Source: an uncultured Bacteroidota bacterium (lineage in GTDB: Bacteria; Bacteroidota; Bacteroidia; Chitinophagales; Chitinophagaceae). Taken from it: a DNA stretch of 64,000 nucleotides. The DNA is taken from positions 1 through 64,000 of the forward strand of contig CAIMDZ010000013.1 in assembly GCA_903839875.1 (NCBI GenBank). The letters are read 5' to 3'. The notes under the pieces are model-generated. The model had not been told where the DNA came from, searched no databases, and worked only from the letters and a program-made list of their open reading frames with translations. Position 1 is the stretch's first letter. Each line of letters starts with the position of its first letter. This document shows, piece by piece, positions 33,124 to 42,552 of the stretch. A program made the position numbers and the translations under genes.

Positions 33124-35064
33124 ATGAAAAATCTTTTTACACACCCTTTCAGAGTATTAACCATCGTTGCAGTGTTTTGCATGATTGTCAATAATTGCTT
33201 TGCAACTGTCTGGACTACCAGCACTGCCGGACCAATTACCACTCTATCAAACTGGACTAACGGTGTATCTGCCCCAACTACATTTACTACACCAGGCGAT
33301 ACCTGGACGATTACGCTGGCCATGACCTTGTCATCTACCTCGAGCTGGACAGTGGGTACTGCTTCCTCTGCTTTGGATACTGTGAAGTTTAATACCGGAG
33401 GGTCGTTAACTATATCGGGTGCGGGGGGTGTTGCACCGGTGAATATTTACGGCAATGTTTTTATGAACGGCGGAACTTTAAGTCTTGGGGGAGCGGGAAC
33501 TACAGCCAATGCAAATGTGTACGGGAATTTAACGCTGACCACAGGAACCATAAGCTCCACCGGCGCGTCTTCGCATTTTTATGTGAGTACTTACGGCGAC
33601 TTTATTATGAGCGGCGGAACCGTTACAACTTCCGGTGCAGCAAGCGGCATAATGGGACTGAAAATTCACGGCAACTATATCATGACCGGTGGGGTGAATA
33701 ATGCCAATGGAGCGGGCAGTACCAACACACTTAATTTTTACGGCAACTGCAGCTTCAGCGGTGCATCGGCATTTACAAATACAGGTGCTGGTTGTTATAA
33801 TTATATACACTTTTCACTTCCAAGGGGAGCCGGAACAATGTTGATAGATAATACAAGCACAGGAACATGGTCGGGCACAAAGATGTGGATTGATACAAAT
33901 TGCCATGCTACGCTTGATGGAAATTTCAGTCTGTACATGGGTGCACCAAGCTTCAGTGATTCATTCGGACTGAAGGTTGACGGTATTCTGGAATGTCCGG
34001 CCGCATATGTAGTAAACGGTTCGTGTTTTTTCAGGCTAAATGGGTACGGCACGCTCATAGTTGGTCATGGTACCGGTATTAACGGGGCTATATTAACTAC
34101 AGGTTCTAAGGCTTTCAATGATACAGCCAACTATGGTTTTAACGGTATGGTGGCGCAGGTTACCGGGTCACTCATGCCGGTAGCCCTGTTTGCTCCTGAT
34201 ACAATCATGATCAACAATTCAGCAGGCGTTACACTTTCTCAAAGTATTTCAACCACTGGCACGCTTGCATTTACCAGCGGTATTCTGAATACGTCAACCT
34301 TCAAAATCACTACTCCGGGCGCAGCTGCATCGGTAACCGGTGCGGGTGCAACGAGTTATGTAAACGGCACACTTTCAAAAACCGATTCCGGTTACACAAA
34401 TCTTAATTACGAAGTAGGCGATCTGAGTTATACGCCGATGTTACTTGTTTGTACCGGCGTAGCCGATACTGCGGGTGCGATAGCTGTCAAAGTGACGAAC
34501 GGGCTTCATCCTTCAATTGCCACTTCAGGATTCTCAAGTACAAACATCGTCAACCATTACTGGACGATTTCCAGTTTTGGCGCATCGGGCACTTCTTCAT
34601 TTGTACCCGAGGCCATTTATTCTTTGGCAGACATACTTGGCGGCACTAACAATTATTTCATGACCCAGATTTACAATGGGTCAGCATGGCTGGGCGCGCC
34701 GCTCCCCACACACAATACTCTGTTTGCCTCGGCACCCACCACACTGCTTTCTCTGACAGCATTGCAAGGTGATTATATTTTTGGCCGTGTCGCAACTACC
34801 CTTGATGTAAATCCGCTAACGCCGGCTTCAGGCCTGACGGTGTTTCCAAATCCATCAACAGGTACGTTTAGTGTGAATCTCTCAATGGCTTATGACGAAA
34901 CAATGTCAGTGGTTATTACCAATGTTCTTGGAGAAACGGTTAAGGAAATATCGGCTTCTACTAACCGGGCTACCGAAGTAACGATGGCACAACCCGCCGG
35001 TATCTATTTACTGTCGGCCCATACTGCGCATGGCAAGTATAGTGCGAGGGTTTTGATAAAATAG
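33124..35064 (+). CDS. secreted beta-helix protein with type A sorting domain, paralogue 1
   Basis: A 646-residue exported protein. The ATG at 33124 is chosen because it starts a clear signal peptide (MKNLFTHPFRVLTIVAVFC, ending CFA); the longer frame adds 21 uncharacteristic residues. Residues 30-80 open with TVWTTSTAGPITTLSNWTNG and PGDTWTITLAMTL. From about 95 to 230 there are short repeats of roughly 28 residues around YGN-x-x-MSGGT, typical of a right-handed parallel beta-helix. The last 80 residues form the type IX secretion type A domain (VFPNPSTGTFSVNL, NVLGETVKEI, PAGIYLLSA, VLIK). A surface or adhesin role is inferred. It is tandem with a close paralogue 198 nt downstream. Confidence 0.85.
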   Translation: MKNLFTHPFRVLTIVAVFCMIVNNCFATVWTTSTAGPITTLSNWTNGVSAPTTFTTPGDTWTITLAMTLSSTSSWTVGTASSALDTVKFNTGGSLTISGAGGVAPVNIYGNVFMNGGTLSLGGAGTTANANVYGNLTLTTGTISSTGASSHFYVSTYGDFIMSGGTVTTSGAASGIMGLKIHGNYIMTGGVNNANGAGSTNTLNFYGNCSFSGASAFTNTGAGCYNYIHFSLPRGAGTMLIDNTSTGTWSGTKMWIDTNCHATLDGNFSLYMGAPSFSDSFGLKVDGILECPAAYVVNGSCFFRLNGYGTLIVGHGTGINGAILTTGSKAFNDTANYGFNGMVAQVTGSLMPVALFAPDTIMINNSAGVTLSQSISTTGTLAFTSGILNTSTFKITTPGAAASVTGAGATSYVNGTLSKTDSGYTNLNYEVGDLSYTPMLLVCTGVADTAGAIAVKVTNGLHPSIATSGFSSTNIVNHYWTISSFGASGTSSFVPEAIYSLADILGGTNNYFMTQIYNGSAWLGAPLPTHNTLFASAPTTLLSLTALQGDYIFGRVATTLDVNPLTPASGLTVFPNPSTGTFSVNLSMAYDETMSVVITNVLGETVKEISASTNRATEVTMAQPAGIYLLSAHTAHGKYSARVLIK

Positions 35065-35082
35065 GCTTATGAATATAATTTA

Positions 35083-35116
35083 CAATTAGAGCCGCAAAAT
35101 TTTGTGGCTCTAATTG
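35083..35116 (+). terminator. long hairpin terminator between the beta-helix paralogues
   Basis: Two 17-nt arms (CAATTAGAGCCGCAAAA and TTTTGTGGCTCTAATTG) pair with a single G-T wobble, followed by TTTT. It lies 18 nt after the stop of paralogue 1, so the two genes are probably separate transcription units. Confidence 0.75.
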
Positions 35117-35261
35117 TTTTTAAGGGTCTTATGTTTGTTGGTTCATATGATGTAACATAAGTAGGGTCTGCTGTTATTTATCAAAAATGTTATGTAATTT
35201 TATATTTAGAATTTATCCTGCAAAGATTTCCATTCAATGATCATCAAATAAAAATAGTGTT

Positions 35262-37142
35262 ATGAAAAAACAATTTACATTAAAAGAGTTAAGGTCAAGT
35301 CGAATCTCCGGGAAGACAATTATTCTTGCGTTTCTGCTTTTTCATATCAGCTTTAGAGGCTATGCCACAGCCTGGACAACCGGCACTACAGGTAATATAA
35401 CAACACTTACAAACTGGACAAACGGCTCATCCAACCCTACCAGTTTTTTAACTCCGGGCGATACCTGGACGATTACACTTTCCATGACCATACCATCCTC
35501 GTCAACATGGACTTTGGGCACTCCCGCATCAGCACCCGTTTACCTGACTTTTGCTCCGGGTGGCGACTTGAGTTGTGGCTCGGGAGGAGCCGCGCCGGTT
35601 GTTACTGTATATGGAAACCTCGTTGGTAATGGTGGCACATACAATGTTTCAGGCGGAGGTGCTGTGCCTGTTATTAACATTTACGGAAACACGAACATCA
35701 GTAACAGCACATTTACTGTTAACGGGGGTGGCGCCAATCTTACCTTCAATTCTCACGGCAGTTTTTTAATGACTGGTGGTTCCATAAGTGTGTTTGGCGG
35801 CCTGGCCAATTTAAGAATGAATATGTTTGGCAACTGCAGCTTAAGAGGTACATCCACGCTGGTTAGTTCAGGTGGCAGCGCAACCGGCAGTTTACATTTT
35901 TGCCTGCCTGCAGCTTCAGGTACCATGATGATAGATAATCTGAGTACAGGCGCATGGAGCGCTATGGATGTATTTGTTGATACCAACTGCAAAGCTCAAC
36001 TGGATAGCAATTTTACCACTACAACAGGTACAGTTGCAAACGGACTAACCGTGTACGGAACACTTATTTGTCCCGCCGCGGATACCGTAGTTGGCACGCA
36101 TAATTTTACGCTCTCCAACACCGGAACCCTTTTTTCAGGCCATGCCAACGGGATAAACGGCGCTATTGCTAATACAGGTACAATGACATTTGATCCACAT
36201 GGTAACTATGGTTTTAACGGTTCCATACCACAGTTAACCGGATCACATCTCCCGACGACATTGCTTGACCCTGATACATTAATAATCAGCAACAGCAGCG
36301 GAGTGACACTTTCGCAAAACACAGCATCAACAGGCGTCCTTTCGTTCATAAGCGGCTTGCTGTACACTGGCACTTATAACATTAAGCTTACCGGCGCTGC
36401 CAACAGGGTAACCGGCGCGGGTTTATCCGGTTATGTTGCAGGCAACCTCGAAAAAACAATTACCGGTGACACAGCAGTGAATTATGAGGTGGGCGATAGC
36501 AGTTATGTGCCTATGCTGCTTAAACTAAACGCTGCAGGCACGGGCGGCAGCTTTACAGTAAAGGCTAACAACGGCATTCATCCTTCTATCGGCACTTCCG
36601 GTATTTCCAGCACACACATGGTGAAACATTATTGGACCGTCACCAACAACAGCGCTGCGGGACCGGCCACTGTAATTCCTAAAGCCACCTACCAGCTTAG
36701 TGATATACTTGGCGGCACCAATAGTTACTTTGGAACGCAGCAGTATTACAGCTCTGCGTGGTACGGGTCTGCACTTCCTGCTGCCAATACTATAGTTCCT
36801 TATACATCTGCTCCCACTATTGCCATATTACTTGCCAACTCGGGAGGCGATTATATTTTCGGCAGAACTACAGCGACGCTCGATGTAAATGAAGTTGCGG
36901 CAACAAATGATTTGAAAATATTCCCTAATCCGAATACCGGAACTTTTACGGTGAACGTTTCATCCGGTATTGATGAACCATTGACCGTGGTTATTACAAA
37001 TATCCTTGGAGAGCGAATAAACGAAATAACAACAACCACAAATAAGGCAACCGAAATAATACTTGAGCAACCGGCAGGGATGTATTTATTATTTGCCAGT
37101 ACTGCACATGGAAATTATAGCGCTAAGGTTGTGGTGAAATAA
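35262..37142 (+). CDS. secreted beta-helix protein with type A sorting domain, paralogue 2
   Basis: A 626-residue protein with the same plan as its upstream neighbour. The signal peptide is at residues 1-35 (ILAFLLFHISFRGYATA). The opening is AWTTGTTGNITTLTNWTNG and PGDTWTITLSMTI. The YGN/GGT repeats run from about 100 to 200, the central domain contains GVTLSQNTASTG and VNYEVGDSSYVPM, and the C-terminal type A domain is IFPNPNTGTFTVNV to VVVK. Identity to paralogue 1 is high throughout and extends to nucleotide level around GGCGATACCTGGACGATTAC, so the pair is a tandem duplication. The convergent efflux operon ends 47 nt downstream. Confidence 0.85.
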   Translation: MKKQFTLKELRSSRISGKTIILAFLLFHISFRGYATAWTTGTTGNITTLTNWTNGSSNPTSFLTPGDTWTITLSMTIPSSSTWTLGTPASAPVYLTFAPGGDLSCGSGGAAPVVTVYGNLVGNGGTYNVSGGGAVPVINIYGNTNISNSTFTVNGGGANLTFNSHGSFLMTGGSISVFGGLANLRMNMFGNCSLRGTSTLVSSGGSATGSLHFCLPAASGTMMIDNLSTGAWSAMDVFVDTNCKAQLDSNFTTTTGTVANGLTVYGTLICPAADTVVGTHNFTLSNTGTLFSGHANGINGAIANTGTMTFDPHGNYGFNGSIPQLTGSHLPTTLLDPDTLIISNSSGVTLSQNTASTGVLSFISGLLYTGTYNIKLTGAANRVTGAGLSGYVAGNLEKTITGDTAVNYEVGDSSYVPMLLKLNAAGTGGSFTVKANNGIHPSIGTSGISSTHMVKHYWTVTNNSAAGPATVIPKATYQLSDILGGTNSYFGTQQYYSSAWYGSALPAANTIVPYTSAPTIAILLANSGGDYIFGRTTATLDVNEVAATNDLKIFPNPNTGTFTVNVSSGIDEPLTVVITNILGERINEITTTTNKATEIILEQPAGMYLLFASTAHGNYSAKVVVK

Positions 37143-37166
37143 TGGGGTGAAAAATTGTTCATTACA

Positions 37167-37192
37167 TAGAGACGCAAGATTTTGCGTCTCTA
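37167..37192. terminator. bidirectional terminator between beta-helix and RND genes
   Basis: A perfect 11-bp stem TAGAGACGCAA/TTGCGTCTCTA with loop GATT. Its right arm includes the stop codon of the reverse-strand RND gene. A T-rich stretch follows on the plus strand, and the position between convergent genes fits termination from both sides. Confidence 0.65.
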
Positions 37193-40100
37193 CTTGTTTG
37201 TACGATAGAGCAGCCTTAACATGGAGGGCAGAACAATAAGCAAAAGCGGCAGTGCGATAATGAAGCCGCCTATAACTGAAATGGCTAATGGCTGGTGCAG
37301 TTGCGCTCCGGTGCCTATACCGAGGGCTAATGGCATAAGCGCTATAATAGCGCCGAATGCAGTCATCAGCTTTGGGCGCAGGCGGGTGGAAATGGAAAAA
37401 ATAACTGCCTCATCAACACCTTTTTCTTTCATCGTATCCCGAAACTGGAGAAAGGTAAAAATGGCATTCTCGCCTATGATCCCTACTATCATAATAAGGC
37501 CGGTATAGCTGCCTACATTCAGCGGCGTGTGGGTAAGAAACAATGCAATGTAGCTGCCTGATATGCCAAGTACAGCAAGTAAAATAATAAGTAAAGCCAC
37601 CCTGAAATCGCGGAATAGAAAAAGGATGACGCCGAATACCAGCAAGCTCGACGCAATGAGTATCATCAATAATTCTTTGAACGATTGTTGCTGCTCGGCA
37701 TAGGATCCGCCATATTCTATATGGTATCCCTGGGGAAGGGCGATCTTTGATGACAACTCATTCCTTATATCCTTTATCACACTACCGAGGTCGCGGCTCT
37801 CGAGGCGGGCTGTTACTACGCCCATTGACTGCAGGTTCTCCCTTTGAATTTCCGCATCGCCGGAATCAATAACAACAGTGGCAAGACTGGTAATGGGAGT
37901 CAGCCTGCCGTTGGGAAGAAATACCTGCAGTTGTAAAAGCTCTGCCACACTTATCTTCCTGTTGCCAGGGTATACAGCACGAATATTGGAAAGCTGCTCT
38001 CTTTCAAGAATAGTGCCCATCACATTCCCCTCCATTGACATTTGCAACTGGTATTGCAAACCTACCGGTGTAATACCGAACTGCGCCAGCTTTGCATAAT
38101 CAGGTATTATACGAACCGATGGTCCCGCTATTACCACCCCGTTAAACACATCTGCCGTTCCCTTTACTCCCGAAACAATGTCTGCTACCTGGCTGGATAG
38201 TTGCCTTATCCTTTGCTGATTTTCACCGAATATTTTTACTTCTACCGGTTGCACCGATGTCATTAGGTCGCCGAGCATGTCGCCTATTACCTGCCCGAAA
38301 TCTATTCTTAGCGCTGGCTGCGTAGATTCAACTTTTTTTCTGAGTTCACTGATTACCTCTTCAGTAGTGCGGCTGCGTTTTTTCTTTAGCTGAATCAGGT
38401 AGTCGCCGCGGTTAGGCTCGGTTATGAAGAAGCCCATCTGTGTGCCGGTTCTGCGGGAGTATGCTTCCACCTCAGGTATCTTTACGATCAGTTTTTCTAC
38501 TTCCCGCAATATGCGGTCAGTTTCTTCCAGCGATGTGCCGGGAGGGGAACTGTAATCGAAAATAATACTGCCTTCGTCCATCTCTGGCAGAAAACCTGTT
38601 TGTAACCTTGGCAAAATCAGAAGTATGGAAGCGATGAGGCAAAGAACAAAGACAATGCTGACGGCGGGTTTATGAATAAACCAATCAACCCATTTCCGGC
38701 GTTTTACATTATGCGTTACTTCCTGCTTTCTATTTGTTTTTCTATTCCTTGTAAATAGCAGGTAAAGAACCGGCAGGCATATCCAGGTTACAAAGAAAGA
38801 ACAAACAAGGGTGATGATCATGGTGTTAGTCATCACCTTAAAGTAGGCGCCTGCTACACCACTCATCCATACAAAGGGGAGAAAGATAACGATGGTGCTA
38901 ACAGATGATCCGATCATTGCCGGCAACAAATAACTGACAGCCTTTTGCAGCAAGGATGTTGTAGGCTCATCAGGGTTTTCTTCATGCGTTCTGTGAATTT
39001 GTTCTACTACTACAATAGCGTCGTCTATGATCAGGCCGATGGAGGCAGCAATTGCGCCAAGGGTCATTATATTGAAAGTATACCCGGCGGCATAAAGAAC
39101 AATCAGCGTCAGGCATAGGGTAACAGGTATGGTAATGAGGATTGTGGCGCTTGCTTTGAGCGAACGCAGAAAAATGATGGCAACAATTATTGCCAGTGCC
39201 AGGCCTATCCACAGGCTGTCTGTCACACTTTTTACTGAGTCGTTTACAAAGTCTGCCTGTATGTAATACGGTTTTATGGTAACTTCTTTCGGCAGGATGC
39301 GCTTCAGATCTTCTATCCTCTTTTCTATTTTTTGCGAAACATCTACCAGGTTCGAATTGGGTTGTTTGATAACGGCAATCAACAATCCTTCCCTGCCGTT
39401 CGCATTGATCTTTACATACTCCGTGCTTTCTGTTATCCGCACAGTGGCAATATCCTTCAGGTAAACAACACGCTTGCCGTCATTGCGTACTATGATGTTA
39501 TTCAGGTCATCAATGGTATGCACCGCGGCATCTGTAACCGTTAGATACATGTAGTGATAATCAGAAAGGTACCCGTTCGACTTAAGCAGGTTAGTTTGCG
39601 CCATGGCCGCACTGACAGAATCAGGGGTTATCGAGAGACCGGTCATCTTTTGTTTGTCGAATGTGAGCCAGTATTCTTTCTGCTTGCCGCCGATGACGCG
39701 TATCTCAGATATTCCTTCGGTCTGTGATAAAAAGGGTTTAATAGTATAGTTGGCCAGTTGCCGCATTTCTATGGGCGACAAAGTGTTGCTTTCCAGTGTA
39801 TAGCCCATAACTGGTAGTATGGAAGGATTCATTTTTTCCACTGTGATCTGTATGTCACCGGGCAATTGGTTTTTAATCTCCCCTATCTTCGATTCTATCC
39901 TTTGCTGACCCAGGTCTATATTGGCATCCCAGTTCATGAATGCAGATATCTCGCAACTGCCGCGGCTGGTGGTGCTGCGAATCATGTGAAGGTCAGGCAC
40001 CTGTTTGATGGCTTGTTCCAACGGCTTGGTTACCGTTACCATCATTTTATTTACGGGCTGCAGACCTGCATCGGCAATAATCTTGATCTTTGGAAAAGTA

Positions 40101-40213
40101 ATCTCCGGGAACAGGGAGGTTTGCAATTTGCTATACGCAAACATTCCCCCCAACACCAGGAATACCAGTACTACTGTAAGCGGGTTTTTATATGAAACGA
40201 AAAAGTTCTTCAT
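37190..40213 (-). CDS. RND-family efflux permease
   Basis: A 1007-residue inner-membrane RND transporter with twelve predicted membrane helices in the usual two halves and two large periplasmic loops. Landmarks are the N-terminal helix with SYKNPLTVVLVFLVLGG, the porter region with LEQAIKQVPDLHMIRSTTSRG, the proton-relay aspartates in helix 4 (GLIIDDAIVVVEQIHRTHE) and the second-half motif VGIIGENAIFTFLQFRD. The double aspartate resembles the drug-exporting HAE1 type more than CusA-type metal pumps, but substrate choice is not safely readable. It is last in a seven-gene run and pairs with the adjacent membrane-fusion protein and TolC. Confidence 0.92.
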   Translation of the reverse strand: MKNFFVSYKNPLTVVLVFLVLGGMFAYSKLQTSLFPEITFPKIKIIADAGLQPVNKMMVTVTKPLEQAIKQVPDLHMIRSTTSRGSCEISAFMNWDANIDLGQQRIESKIGEIKNQLPGDIQITVEKMNPSILPVMGYTLESNTLSPIEMRQLANYTIKPFLSQTEGISEIRVIGGKQKEYWLTFDKQKMTGLSITPDSVSAAMAQTNLLKSNGYLSDYHYMYLTVTDAAVHTIDDLNNIIVRNDGKRVVYLKDIATVRITESTEYVKINANGREGLLIAVIKQPNSNLVDVSQKIEKRIEDLKRILPKEVTIKPYYIQADFVNDSVKSVTDSLWIGLALAIIVAIIFLRSLKASATILITIPVTLCLTLIVLYAAGYTFNIMTLGAIAASIGLIIDDAIVVVEQIHRTHEENPDEPTTSLLQKAVSYLLPAMIGSSVSTIVIFLPFVWMSGVAGAYFKVMTNTMIITLVCSFFVTWICLPVLYLLFTRNRKTNRKQEVTHNVKRRKWVDWFIHKPAVSIVFVLCLIASILLILPRLQTGFLPEMDEGSIIFDYSSPPGTSLEETDRILREVEKLIVKIPEVEAYSRRTGTQMGFFITEPNRGDYLIQLKKKRSRTTEEVISELRKKVESTQPALRIDFGQVIGDMLGDLMTSVQPVEVKIFGENQQRIRQLSSQVADIVSGVKGTADVFNGVVIAGPSVRIIPDYAKLAQFGITPVGLQYQLQMSMEGNVMGTILEREQLSNIRAVYPGNRKISVAELLQLQVFLPNGRLTPITSLATVVIDSGDAEIQRENLQSMGVVTARLESRDLGSVIKDIRNELSSKIALPQGYHIEYGGSYAEQQQSFKELLMILIASSLLVFGVILFLFRDFRVALLIILLAVLGISGSYIALFLTHTPLNVGSYTGLIMIVGIIGENAIFTFLQFRDTMKEKGVDEAVIFSISTRLRPKLMTAFGAIIALMPLALGIGTGAQLHQPLAISVIGGFIIALPLLLIVLPSMLRLLYRTNK

Positions 40214-40223
40214 TGCATGCGGC

Positions 40224-40273
40224 CGGAATTGGTCCCGATAGCTATCGGGAGTAATTGGTAATTTGGATTGTTT
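40224..40273 (-). repeat. 49-bp dispersed repeat with CCCGATAGYTATCGGG core, copy 2
   Basis: The reverse complement of this stretch matches 26094-26142 almost base for base, including the palindrome TCCCGATAGCTATCGGGA. It sits in the 82-nt spacer between the membrane-fusion and RND genes, inside an operon, and may affect read-through. Confidence 0.65.
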
Positions 40274-40295
40274 GAAATTTTCATTTTTATTTCTT

Positions 40296-41237
40296 TCATT
40301 CAGTTACTTTCACCTTTGCCGTATCAGGTAATCCAAAATTCCCGGTCAGTAAAATCCTGTCTCCGTTCTTAAACTTCGGTTCTGTTATTTCTACCCTGTC
40401 CTTTGTTTCCAGCCCTTTCTTTATCAGCACTTTCACAGCTGTTGTAGAATCTGTCAGTTGCATCACCCAAAAACTGCTCTGCACATCATTTGTGAGCACG
40501 GCAGATTTAGGTACAGATACCGCATCCTGCTTATTGCTTTTTACTATGCTTACTTTAGCAATCAGGTTCTCCGGTATTTTGTTTGCGCCCGATACTTTTA
40601 TCACTATGCCCTGTGTCTGAGCCGCGGGATCTACGCTGGGCATGGTTGCGCTGACCGTTCCTTTTAATTTGGTGCCGTCGGGTAACAACAGGTCTACAGT
40701 GTTGTTGGCAGCCATGTATTGTTTCAGTTCGTACGGCAGGTTCATTAAAAATGCAAAACTGCTTTCATCACTGATCACTGCCAGTTGCTCGCCGTCCTGC
40801 ACATAATCACCCGCCTGGTGATTGAGCTGCGTCACATATCCCGATGCGCTTGCCTTCACCACATTAATACCGGAAAACCTGAATGATGGATCCAGTTTGT
40901 TTACTGAGTTGTTGATGGTCCTTGCTTCTTTTGTGATCAGCGTAAATAAAGTTTGTCCTGCATTTACATACTTACCCGGCTGCGCATTCATTGTTTGTAT
41001 GTACCCGTTCACGTTTGCCTTTACATAATTTTTTTGCAGGAATGTAGCCGTCGCGTTCAGGTCAATCGTTTCCTTCAACGGCGAAGCGCTGATGGTCGTT
41101 ACCGTCACAGGAGTACCTTCAACAGTTATTTTTTCCTCAGTGGTTACTTTCTTTTCAGCGCTATGGCAGCCGACTATACAAAGTGCAAGGATCAACGCCA
41201 GTGCCGCTATTTTATATAATTGATACATACCCTTCAT
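40296..41237 (-). CDS. RND periplasmic adaptor (membrane-fusion protein)
   Basis: A 313-residue lipoprotein (CIVGC lipobox, cysteine 24). It has the adaptor layout: beta-barrel and lipoyl halves around TATFLQKNYVKANVNGYIQTM near residue 60 and VVKASASGYVTQLNHQAGDYV near 130, with only a very short alpha-hairpin between them. The C-terminal beta domain holds KGLETKDRVEITE. It links the RND permease to TolC across the periplasm. The ATG directly abuts the TolC stop. It is shorter than AcrA-type proteins because the helical hairpin is nearly absent. Confidence 0.88.
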   Translation of the reverse strand: MKGMYQLYKIAALALILALCIVGCHSAEKKVTTEEKITVEGTPVTVTTISASPLKETIDLNATATFLQKNYVKANVNGYIQTMNAQPGKYVNAGQTLFTLITKEARTINNSVNKLDPSFRFSGINVVKASASGYVTQLNHQAGDYVQDGEQLAVISDESSFAFLMNLPYELKQYMAANNTVDLLLPDGTKLKGTVSATMPSVDPAAQTQGIVIKVSGANKIPENLIAKVSIVKSNKQDAVSVPKSAVLTNDVQSSFWVMQLTDSTTAVKVLIKKGLETKDRVEITEPKFKNGDRILLTGNFGLPDTAKVKVTE

Positions 41238-42512
41238 TTATCGGTTCCAGTAATTTATTTGGTTAATGATCTGCATACGACTGATATTATTTTGGGTCAG
41301 CAGGTTTTTAGCTGTCAGGTAAGTATTTATAGCAATTACCAGGTCTGATATTTTCGCATCGCCTGTTTCCAGCAATTTTCCATTCACATCTATCAGGCCC
41401 CTGGAATACTTAATCTGATCGAGAATATCAGCAGTCAGTGATTCGGTTCCTGAAAGCTGCTGGCGGAGCATAGCAATCTGCTGGTCGTATTGTCTCTTAA
41501 AGAAATCCCTGTAATTGTCGTTCGTGTTTTCAAGCAGCTTTACCTTATGCTGCAGCATGTTGCGCTGGTGCCCGTCATAAATTGGCACATTCAGATTGAC
41601 CCCAAAACTAAATCCGAAATTCTTATACGCCTGGTAAAGAAATGATGAGCTGAATCCCGCATTGGCAAAGGCATTTAGTTTGGGGTGGTAGCTGTAGTTG
41701 ATCAGCTCAATCTGGTTGGCCAGCATCTGACTGTCTGTTTTATACCGCAGAAAAAATACCGATGAATTAACGTCGGGTAATTGCTGCATATAAATTGCCG
41801 GCGAATCCAGCGTGGCGGATGATGTGTCGAAAATGCCGCACAAATAACAGAGCTGGGCATAGTCGTTCCGGAACTGGATAAGTAATTGTTTTAGTTGAAT
41901 TTCCTGCTGCTTCATTGTCACTAAGAAAGTCAGGTAGTCTGTTTGTTTGTAGGTATTACCCCGTGTGAGTTTTTTTAAGATTGACTCCTGGTTACTGAGG
42001 AGCTCATTTACTTCATTATAAAAAGTCACCTGCTGCAAATCGCTGAAGGCTGTGATATATTGTGCAGTTACAGACCGCTTGAGTTCCTGCTCCGACATTT
42101 TTTTTGCGCTGTAAACAGAATCACTAACTAATCGAATGCCGCGGTACTGTGTATTAATGTTTTTTTTGCTCACGAACGCCTGGTTCACATTTACCAGTTC
42201 ATTGAACGACCCAATATTTGTGAGCGCCTGATCATACCCCCATCCGTTTATTACCGGGGCATAGGCATTATTACTGGTTCCGGTTACCTGTGCCCGGTAA
42301 GTTGCCCTGAGCCGCTGGCTATCTATTGAGTTGGAAACAACCTGGTTCTGGTAGTCTTTTAATAAAGGGCTGTTTTCAAGTGCGGCACTCAGATAAAAGT
42401 CGAGGTTCCTGTTTTGGGCATGGCAAACACTATTCAACAGGAACAGGACGGTTAATGCCGCCCATTTCCAGTTAATCAGTTTTTCAAACTCCTGACTACC
42501 ATGAAGTTTCAT
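41238..42512 (-). CDS. TolC-family outer-membrane channel protein
   Basis: A 424-residue protein. The ATG at 42512 is chosen over a TTG 21 nt upstream. A signal peptide ends near residue 31 (LLNSVCHAQ). The remainder is mostly long helices as in TolC/OEP proteins, with LSAALENSPLLKDYQNQVVS near the start and LETGDAKISDLVIAINTYLTAKN near the end. It would form the trimeric outer-membrane duct of the efflux pump. It lies 40 nt after the histidine kinase gene and directly before the adaptor gene. Confidence 0.88.
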   Translation of the reverse strand: MKLHGSQEFEKLINWKWAALTVLFLLNSVCHAQNRNLDFYLSAALENSPLLKDYQNQVVSNSIDSQRLRATYRAQVTGTSNNAYAPVINGWGYDQALTNIGSFNELVNVNQAFVSKKNINTQYRGIRLVSDSVYSAKKMSEQELKRSVTAQYITAFSDLQQVTFYNEVNELLSNQESILKKLTRGNTYKQTDYLTFLVTMKQQEIQLKQLLIQFRNDYAQLCYLCGIFDTSSATLDSPAIYMQQLPDVNSSVFFLRYKTDSQMLANQIELINYSYHPKLNAFANAGFSSSFLYQAYKNFGFSFGVNLNVPIYDGHQRNMLQHKVKLLENTNDNYRDFFKRQYDQQIAMLRQQLSGTESLTADILDQIKYSRGLIDVNGKLLETGDAKISDLVIAINTYLTAKNLLTQNNISRMQIINQINYWNR

Positions 42513-42552
42513 GACTACAAAGGAATAACCCAATTCTGAATAAATTCAGAAG

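Noticed and set aside
37190-40213. Naming the RND permease CusA (heavy-metal type)
   Set aside because: The helix-4 motif has two adjacent aspartates as in HAE1 drug pumps, and no methionine metal ladder is visible, so no gene symbol was given.
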